From NCBI GenBank assembly GCA_964415245.1, contig CAYQAJ010000194.1, forward strand, positions 1 to 9,961: DNA of 9,961 nucleotides. The letters are read 5' to 3'. A model generated the notes under the pieces. The model saw nothing but the letters and a program-made list of their open reading frames with translations. It searched no databases and was not told the origin of the DNA. A program made the position numbers and the translations under genes. This stretch comes from CAYQAJ01 sp964415245 (lineage in GTDB: Bacteria; Planctomycetota; Planctomycetia; Pirellulales; Pirellulaceae). Of the stretch, positions 6,156 to 9,961 are shown in pieces. Position 1 is the stretch's first letter. Every line of letters begins with the position of its first letter.

Positions 6156-6902
6156 ATGACCGCACGTGTTTCGGCGACACCCGCCACGCCCCGACTGGCG
6201 CTTTGGCAGTGGATTGTCCTGTTCGTGGCCAGCGCGGCGGCGACGTACGTGATTCTGCTGCTGGCCATACCGATTCGGTCGGCCGGCCGATCGGTGGCGC
6301 AGTCGAACAACGCCAGCGGCGAAAGGCAGCAGGGCGGCTCGAAAGCGTCCTCCGACGATACAACGCCGGACACCGGGAAATCGGCGTCGCAATCTTCGCG
6401 GGGGAAATCCGCATCCGGTTCGTCGACCTTGCAGCAGCCCGGCACTTCGACGGTACCGAAGCCGAATTCCAACGACGATACGCCCGAGCCTCCGAAGTCA
6501 ACCGACGAGGTGCCCGCGACCGCGGCAGACACAAACCCCGCGTCGGGCGCGAACCCGGTTCCCGACGTGATTCCCGTTGCACCGGACGATGGTCTGCCCG
6601 AGGATCCTCCACCCGCCGACACCCCGCGCACCAAGAATCCCGACCGACCCGCCGTGGCCCGCGATCCGTTGCCGCCGCTCAAGAATGTCGAGGAGGTTCA
6701 GCGGATGATTAACGAGCGCGCGAAGGCCGGCCAGTTCGGCAACCCGACCGACTGGAAGAAGGCGGCGGAGTTTGCCAACGCCGAAGTTCAGCGGCGGCAC
6801 GATGATGGCCGGTTGTCCCAGGGCACGCAGATTCAATTCCAGGCCCTTCCCGGCGGCATCTCGGTCAGCGTCTCGGCGCGATCCGGAGGACAACGACCGT
6901 GA
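6156..6902 (+). CDS. Single-pass membrane protein with Ser/Pro/Asp-rich linker, unknown function
   Basis: The predicted product is a 248-aa membrane-anchored protein; the family is not recognised. Residues 17-39 (WQWIVLFVASAAATYVILLLAIP) form one membrane segment close to the N-terminus. Residues 45-170 are low-complexity linker rich in Ser, Thr, Pro, Asp and Gly. Residues 171-248 are more ordered: a helical stretch NVEEVQRMINERAKAG, then FGNPTDWKKAAEFANAEVQRRHDDG, and a beta-like QIQFQALPGGISVSVSA. The topology probably places the C-terminal part outside the cytoplasm, although the arginine after the segment (Arg41) makes orientation uncertain. The start is set by AGGAG at 6143-6147. The next gene downstream has the same layout of one N-terminal membrane segment, linker and C-terminal domain. 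The two may work together, but a 250-base repeat-filled gap separates them and nothing else links them. Confidence 0.8.
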   Translation: MTARVSATPATPRLALWQWIVLFVASAAATYVILLLAIPIRSAGRSVAQSNNASGERQQGGSKASSDDTTPDTGKSASQSSRGKSASGSSTLQQPGTSTVPKPNSNDDTPEPPKSTDEVPATAADTNPASGANPVPDVIPVAPDDGLPEDPPPADTPRTKNPDRPAVARDPLPPLKNVEEVQRMINERAKAGQFGNPTDWKKAAEFANAEVQRRHDDGRLSQGTQIQFQALPGGISVSVSARSGGQRP

Positions 6903-6904
6903 AA

Positions 6905-6939
6905 GCTGTCGGCTCTCAGCTATCGGCTGTCAGCTCCGG
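6905..6939. repeat. Heptamer array, GCTGTCR family (five units)
   Basis: Five 7-base units in register, all beginning GCT, with consensus GCTNTCR for the first four and a degenerate last unit. The array starts 2 bases after the stop of the membrane-protein gene and runs up to the inverted repeat at 6941. Confidence 0.8.
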
Positions 6940-6940
6940 A

Positions 6941-7029
6941 CTTGTTGTGCGCGGGTCTCCCGACCCCGCACACGATAGATCGAACGTCTCTCGCCGAGTG
7001 GCGTGGTCGGGAGACCACGCTACAACAAG
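6941..7029. repeat. Paired inverted repeat with GGTCTCCCGACC cores
   Basis: A 29-base arm at 6941-6969 (starts CTTGTTGT, contains GGTCTCCCGACC, ends CGC) is matched in inverted orientation at 7001-7029. Mismatches fall mostly in one 5-base block. The right arm also holds its own hairpin, GCGTGGTC-GGGA-GACCACGC at 7001-7020. About 31 bases separate the arms. The whole could fold as one long stem or as two small hairpins. I recall this GTGGTCGGGAGACCAC element as common in planctomycete genomes, without a database check. There is no coding content. Confidence 0.8.
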
Positions 7030-7098
7030 TCCGTTGTTCGTTGTCAGTTGTCCGTTGTCCGGAACTGAAAACTGAACACTGAAAACTGAACACTGAAA
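7029..7098. repeat. Double heptamer array: GTCCGTT units then ACTGAAA/ACTGAAC units
   Basis: Four full units of a GTCCGTT/GTCAGTT type plus a partial GTCC (7029-7060) are followed after 3 bases by five units alternating ACTGAAA and ACTGAAC (7064-7098). The two halves are roughly reverse complements (GTCAGTT inverts to AACTGAC), so the array is also an imperfect hairpin. It ends 54 bases before the ATG of the 350-aa gene. Confidence 0.9.
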
Positions 7099-7152
7099 TC
7101 TATCCTTCCGCACCCACAATCACGAACCAATTCTCCCGCGGAGTCTCTCCCC

Positions 7153-8205
7153 ATGCCTCGCACCGTGCCGCCCTTTCTCGCAAGTCTTTCGCTGCTCGCC
7201 AGCAACGGCTGGGTTGCCGGCGCCGTGGCTCTCGCCGCCGGGACGATCACCGGCGGAGCGCTGTGGGTGACAACGTTCGGCGTGGTACGCATGCTGCCCG
7301 AGTTCGGCCGCGAAACGGCCACGGGCGATACGACGCGAAATGCAACGGGCGACTCAAAGCGAAACCCGGCGGCCGACGGCGAAACCTCGTACCCGCCGCT
7401 CTCATCGTTTTCCGACACGCCTGCGGTGGAGGGTACGCCAAGTTCGTCCGCAAACGCCGCCCAGTCGCAAGCGCCCGCGGTTCGCTCGGCCACGAAAAGG
7501 CTGTTCGGAGCGTGGTCCGGCAAGATGGAAGACCTGCTCCCCATGCGGGTCGAGTTCCGCCGCGACGGCGCGATGCACGTTACCGAATATGCCGGCAGTC
7601 TCGGCCCGTTAGCGGGATCGGTGGCTACCACGTGGGTCGTGTATCGAGAAGCGAACGGAGTGTACTACCTGCGGCACAGCCTGAACGACAGCGAGCCCGA
7701 TCGCGACGTGCGCCTGGTCTTTCTCGACGACGACCGCATCCAGCTCACCTTGCCGATCGACCCGCAGTTGGCGGCTTTGTCGGGCCGCACCAAGCCCATG
7801 GTGGCGGTGCTCGATCGCGAAGGCTCCGGGCAAGCCGAGTCGGTGGCACTGCCCAAGGGGGCCGAGCGGATCGTCGGCCTGTGGCACAGCCAGCTCAAAC
7901 CGCGCGACGATAGCCCGATGCCGGGCCAGTTGCAGCTCGATTTTCGCGACGACGGCACGCTGTCGATAGGCGTCTCGCAGCCGCTCCCCCTCTCGGCCGC
8001 CCCGATCTACGACGAGCAGCATCGGGCCAGGTGGAAGTTCGTAAAGTCGGCCGGCGACGTGCTGACACTGGATATCTCCGACCCGCAGTCCGACAACCGC
8101 TCGACGTGGACGATCACGTTCCAGGGCAATCAGAAGATGACCCTGAAGGCCTCCGACGACCCGCAATCGAAAACGTTCACGCGTGTCAGCACGCTGGTTC
8201 GCTGA
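7153..8205 (+). CDS. Membrane-anchored protein with two tandem beta-rich domains, unknown function
   Basis: The predicted product is a 350-aa protein with no recognised family. A hydrophobic segment at about 19-45 (from WVAGAVALAAG to ALWVTTFGVV) anchors it. Residues 50-112 are a low-complexity linker rich in Thr, Ser, Ala and Asp. Two copies of one domain follow, at about 116-200 and 239-335. Each begins R-[LI]-[FV]-G-[AL]-W (Trp121, Trp244), continues with EFRRDGAM / DFRDDGTL (Asp138, Asp267), and ends with a strand such as DDRIQLTL or NQKMTLKA. The pattern of short strands with a GxW start resembles lipocalin-like or other small beta-barrel proteins that bind hydrophobic ligands; this is only an analogy. 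GGAG at 7140-7143, 9 bases before the ATG, supports the start. The gene stands between two repeat-rich gaps, with a similarly organised protein upstream. Confidence 0.85.
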   Translation: MPRTVPPFLASLSLLASNGWVAGAVALAAGTITGGALWVTTFGVVRMLPEFGRETATGDTTRNATGDSKRNPAADGETSYPPLSSFSDTPAVEGTPSSSANAAQSQAPAVRSATKRLFGAWSGKMEDLLPMRVEFRRDGAMHVTEYAGSLGPLAGSVATTWVVYREANGVYYLRHSLNDSEPDRDVRLVFLDDDRIQLTLPIDPQLAALSGRTKPMVAVLDREGSGQAESVALPKGAERIVGLWHSQLKPRDDSPMPGQLQLDFRDDGTLSIGVSQPLPLSAAPIYDEQHRARWKFVKSAGDVLTLDISDPQSDNRSTWTITFQGNQKMTLKASDDPQSKTFTRVSTLVR

Positions 8206-8262
8206 CCGCCCGAATGCCTCGCCCTCCGCGTCTCACTCCTCTCGCTCCGGCTCCGCGCTCCT

Positions 8263-8290
8263 GCCTCACGCCTCATCCCTCACGCCTTCG
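8263..8290. repeat. Heptamer array, GCCTCAC family (four units)
   Basis: Four 7-base units in register (GCCTCAC, GCCTCAT, CCCTCAC, GCCTTCG). On the other strand this reads as GTGAGGC units, close to the TTGAGGC units at 8991-9018. It abuts the inverted repeat that begins at 8291. Confidence 0.75.
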
Positions 8291-8375
8291 CTGGTGCGCG
8301 AAAGTGGCCTGCGCGCACCAGAAGAGCCCTCCTGGGGGCCCCACGACGGTGCGCGCCGCCCCTTCGGCGCACCAG
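8291..8375. repeat. Long inverted repeat with CTGGTGCGC arms
   Basis: The left arm at 8291-8319 and the right arm at 8348-8375 are inverted copies; both carry CTGGTGCGC at one end and GCGCGCACC at the other, with several mismatches and one gap between. The left arm is itself a perfect hairpin: CTGGTGCGCG (8291-8300) and CGCGCACCAG (8312-8321). The spacer includes GGGGGCCCC. It lies 85 bases past the stop of the 350-aa gene and could end its transcript, although no T-run follows. Confidence 0.75.
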
Positions 8376-8403
8376 AGTGAAGAGCAAATGCAAAGGCGAG
8401 AGT

Positions 8404-8431
8404 GTTCCGTTTTCGGTGTTCCGTTGTCAGT
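8404..8431. repeat. Heptamer array, GTTCCGT/TTTCGGT variant (four units)
   Basis: Four 7-base units in register. The reverse complement contains AACGGAACACCGAAAAC, which also occurs within 8588-8604. The two arrays are therefore inverted copies about 155 bases apart, flanking the left part of the first family A element. Confidence 0.75.
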
Positions 8432-8518
8432 TTCGGCCAGCGGACACTGACCCGATCGAGCTGGAACAATTTCCCGGCCCGATCTGAGAGCCGATCGCCG
8501 AGAGCTGGCAGCTTCCCC

Positions 8519-8631
8519 AAAACCGTCGGGGACTGGCTCATTTTGCGCAGTCTGTTTGCAGTCGTCCGGTGTCCGCCTTCCGGCTGAAAACGGAACACCG
8601 AAAACCGAAAACTTGGAGCGTGCCTGTCCCC
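8519..8631. repeat. Family A palindrome, copy with replaced loop
   Basis: The left half is AAAACCGTC (8519-8527), GGGGACTGGC and the loop start ending in AGTCTG (8549-8554). The right half is GTGCCTGTCCCC at 8620-8631. Between them, instead of about 11 bases as in the copy at 8639, lie roughly 65 bases including four heptamers of the CTGAAAA/CCGAAAA type (8584-8611). The closing GACGGTTTT end is missing; the sequence runs straight into the next copy. Confidence 0.8.
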
Positions 8632-8638
8632 TGCTCCG

Positions 8639-8714
8639 AAAACCGTCGGGGACTGGCTCATTTTGCGCAGTCTGCGGAGCAAAGTGTGCCTGTCCCCTTC
8701 TCCGAGACGGTTTT
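8639..8714. repeat. Family A palindrome, intact short copy
   Basis: This is the reference copy, 76 bases. The ends AAAACCGTC (8639-8647) and GACGGTTTT (8706-8714) are a perfect 9-base inverted repeat. Inside, GGGGACTGGC (8648-8657) pairs with GCCTGTCCCC (8688-8697) with one mismatch, and CATTTTGC faces GCAAAGTG. The left half repeats the sequence at 8519-8554 exactly, in direct orientation 120 bases downstream. Confidence 0.85.
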
Positions 8715-8788
8715 GAAACAGGCACTGATCAGCACTCATCATCGCTAATCCCTGCACGAACATTGGCTTATGTCGATTTCTCTGCCGG

Positions 8789-8823
8789 CTGACAACTGAA
8801 AACTGAACATTGAAAACTGAAAA
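8789..8823. repeat. Heptamer array, CTGAAAA family (five units)
   Basis: Five 7-base units in register: CTGACAA, then CTGAAAA, CTGAACA, TTGAAAA and CTGAAAA. It is preceded by GCCGG, as at 5393-5397. No matching GTCAGTT-type half is present on its left. Confidence 0.85.
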
Positions 8824-8856
8824 CGCTTTCCACCGCCCCCATTCTACGCCGGTTGG

Positions 8857-8886
8857 TTGATATATTCAATACAAGTTGTTCATAAG
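8857..8886 (+). promoter_or_regulatory. A+T-rich patch with weak promoter-like boxes
   Basis: TTGATA (8857-8862) and CATAAG (8881-8886) are 18 bases apart and lie in an A+T-rich patch (about 8850-8895) unlike its G+C-rich surroundings. No gene follows on the plus strand, so this may be chance or may drive an unseen RNA. Confidence 0.2.
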
Positions 8887-8962
8887 TTATTACGGTTTCC
8901 GGGGATGCGGCTTGCGGAGAGCGGCCCACGAGCCCCCAACGTAAGCGCGGGGCACCCGACTC

Positions 8963-9018
8963 AAAGCGGAAAGCGGAAGGGGCACGAGGCTTGAGGCCTG
9001 AGGGTTGAGGCTTGAGTG
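8963..9018. repeat. Heptamer array, AAAGCGG then TTGAGGC units (eight units)
   Basis: Two AAAGCGG units, then AAGGGGC and ACGAGGC, pass into TTGAGGC, CTGAGGG, TTGAGGC and TTGAGTG without losing the 7-base register. It is the longest array in the window and shows one unit type grading into another. The TTGAGGC part resembles the inverted array at 8263-8290. Confidence 0.8.
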
Positions 9019-9050
9019 GCTAGGGCTGGGCTTTGGGTGCCTTCGGCCGG

Positions 9051-9071
9051 CTCTGGACTCTGGACTCTCGA
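9051..9071. repeat. Heptamer array, CTCTGGA family (three units)
   Basis: CTCTGGA twice and CTCTCGA once, in direct tandem with no gaps. It lies 32 bases after the previous array. Confidence 0.7.
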
Positions 9072-9099
9072 CCTTCCCAGTAGCCGCTCAGTCGTCGCT

Positions 9100-9122
9100 T
9101 CCACCGGCACAAGGCCGGCGGA
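9100..9122. repeat. Small hairpin CCGGC-ACAAG-GCCGG
   Basis: Bases 9100-9108 pair with 9114-9122 (TCC, one A-C mismatch, CCGGC) around loop ACAAG. It is in noncoding DNA, and no T-run follows. Confidence 0.45.
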
Positions 9123-9341
9123 GAGCCGGAGCGTGGGAGTGCGAGTGGCAGCGCGGCGCGATGCCCGAAATGTCGCGGCGCGGCGTGATGGGCGGCACGC
9201 GGCGGCACGGAGGGCGGAGATAGGGCCGGCCCGAGTGAAACGTGGGATTTGCTAACGCGTATCAGGCCATCAGGAGACGCACGGGTGTCGGACGTCGGCA
9301 GGTGCAATGGCTCGAGCGCCGGCATCGTAAGCAGGGTAGCG

Positions 9342-9758
9342 CTACTCCCCCACGTCTTCGTCACGGGTTCTTGGGGCAGGCGAGGTCGGAGGTTTTAGGT
9401 CCCATGGCTGCGGGGCATCCCTGATTAGTGCAACGTGGGCGAATCCGCCGCCAAGCGATTCCGATAACGGCCCAATCGCAACGCGCTCCGTGAACTCAGC
9501 ATCGCGATCAATTCCTTCCTGAGTCTTCAGAACCATAACGGTCTTCGTTTCCAATTCTCGAATGCCCAAGAACTCATGATAATAGTGTGCTAAGGTGGGA
9601 TTTCGGAAATCGCGCTTTAGGGATTCGAGCGAAGTTTGTCGGAAGTAGTCCCGGTGAAACTGGTCGACCTGATCATTTCGCACACCTTGCTTTCTCGCTG
9701 TCACGATCATAGGCATAGGACTTAGCGATTCTGCCAGCGCCGATGGCGATAGCTTCAA
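9342..9758 (-). CDS. Hypothetical protein, possibly the 3' part of a longer or frameshifted gene
   Basis: From the TTG at 9758 this frame gives 138 aa; no family is recognised. It is rich in charged residues, with FRNPTLAHYYHEFLGIRELETKTVMVLKTQEGIDRD in the middle and a Pro-rich C-terminus ending RTRDEDVGE. There is no signal peptide or membrane segment. Base composition is visibly less G+C-rich than in the other genes, which suggests a different origin. The frame stays open upstream to 9920 (TGA at 9921-9923) and that part reads like protein (VLESDFYQSHINRATLKDIC), but it contains no ATG or GTG; the first in-frame ATG on the coding strand is at 9716. The TTG start is therefore provisional, and the real gene probably begins upstream and is broken or runs past the window edge. 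Confidence 0.5.
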   Translation of the reverse strand: MKLSPSALAESLSPMPMIVTARKQGVRNDQVDQFHRDYFRQTSLESLKRDFRNPTLAHYYHEFLGIRELETKTVMVLKTQEGIDRDAEFTERVAIGPLSESLGGGFAHVALIRDAPQPWDLKPPTSPAPRTRDEDVGE

Positions 9759-9961
9759 GAGCGTAGCACACTCGTCTAGGTCGGAGTCAGATAGGTTGAG
9801 TTCGGCCTGAACAACACAGATGTCCTTTAGCGTGGCGCGGTTAATGTGACTTTGGTAAAAATCGGACTCCAGAACTTTGCTTGGGAAGCGTGTCGCAAAA
9901 AGAACTTGAACCCATCTTATTCACCACCCCGATGATTGTACCATTCGTCGCGGCGTGAGTG
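9759..9961 (-). pseudogene. Probable 5' part of the preceding hypothetical gene, with a suspected one-base frameshift
   Basis: Two minus-strand frames are open here. One runs from 9920 into the gene at 9342. The other enters from the window edge at 9960, contains NGTIIGVVNKMGSSSF with an ATG at 9915, and after the T5 run (A5 on the plus strand, 9897-9901) soon meets a stop. Removing one T joins them into a single frame; from the ATG at 9915 that would give about 190 aa. A GGTGG stretch lies just upstream of that ATG. This could be a real mutation or a sequencing error in a homopolymer. Both the joining and the gene boundaries are inference. Confidence 0.35.

Larger units (their letters stand above)
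8206..9341. other. Gene-free, repeat-rich region (overview)
   Basis: I find no convincing gene on either strand in these 1136 bases. The open frames present are made of repeat sequence and lack ribosome sites or protein-like composition. From left to right it holds a heptamer array (8263-8290), a long inverted repeat (8291-8375), a heptamer array (8404-8431), two family A palindromes side by side (8519-8714), a heptamer array (8789-8823), an A+T-rich patch (about 8850-8895), two further heptamer arrays (8963-9018, 9051-9071) and a small hairpin (9100-9122). The stretch from 9123 to 9341 is G-rich (many GCGGCG/GGCGG runs) and shows nothing else I can name. Confidence 0.7.

Noticed and set aside
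8266..8763. Minus-strand open frames of 150-165 codons
   Set aside because: They span the two family A palindromes and other repeats; the translations contain the repeat twice (QAHFAPQTAQNEPVPDGF-like), showing that they are translated noncoding repeats.
9005..9255. Plus-strand open frames of 72-79 codons
   Set aside because: They run through heptamer arrays and G-rich noncoding DNA, with no ribosome site and low-complexity products.
9240..9330. tRNA-like stretch
   Set aside because: No cloverleaf pairing and no T-loop GTTCRANNC-type motif could be found.
1..9961. Defence system, toxin-antitoxin pair or insertion sequence
   Set aside because: No transposase, nuclease, toxin or other recognisable defence domain was found; the 65-aa protein alone does not support a toxin-antitoxin call.

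Overview
The window is G+C-rich bacterial DNA whose content best fits a Planctomycetota genome of the Pirellulales type. The lineage call is inference. It rests on a Tat-exported Gfo/Idh/MocA oxidoreductase, a secreted GH141-like parallel beta-helix protein, small unassignable membrane-anchored proteins, and long intergenic stretches full of dispersed palindromes and short tandem repeats. No rRNA, tRNA, CRISPR array, insertion sequence or phage gene was seen.

Left part (1-3823, all minus strand): rsmG (16S rRNA G527 methyltransferase) is followed by an aldo/keto reductase and then, 26 bases later, by a secreted beta-helix/GH141-like protein. The last two look co-transcribed. A palindromic repeat core, duplicated in tandem, fills the rsmG-reductase gap. 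Divergent from rsmG, across about 145 bases, is a Tat-signal Gfo/Idh/MocA oxidoreductase (3959-5311, plus). The secreted beta-helix protein, the NAD(P)-dependent reductase and the exported sugar-type oxidoreductase together suggest carbohydrate or polyol metabolism, but the substrate cannot be read from the sequence.

Right part (5312-9341): three plus-strand genes of unknown function are separated by repeat-rich spacers. They are a 65-aa soluble protein, a 248-aa protein with one membrane segment and a long Ser/Pro/Asp-rich linker, and a 350-aa protein with one membrane segment and two tandem copies of a beta-rich domain. The spacers hold (i) a palindromic element of about 75 bases that occurs both empty and with its loop replaced, (ii) many tandem arrays with an exact 7-base period from several sequence families, and (iii) several other hairpins. 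The 1136 bases at 8206-9341 hold no convincing gene.

Right end (9342-9961, minus): a gene of unknown function with visibly lower G+C. It has no ATG near the upstream end of its open frame, and it could be a 5'-truncated gene carrying a one-base frameshift.

The most interesting signal is not a gene system. It is the 7-base-periodic repeat arrays confined to the intergenic DNA, and the way they sit inside the loops of the palindromic element. No complete new defence, mobile or metabolic system was recognised.
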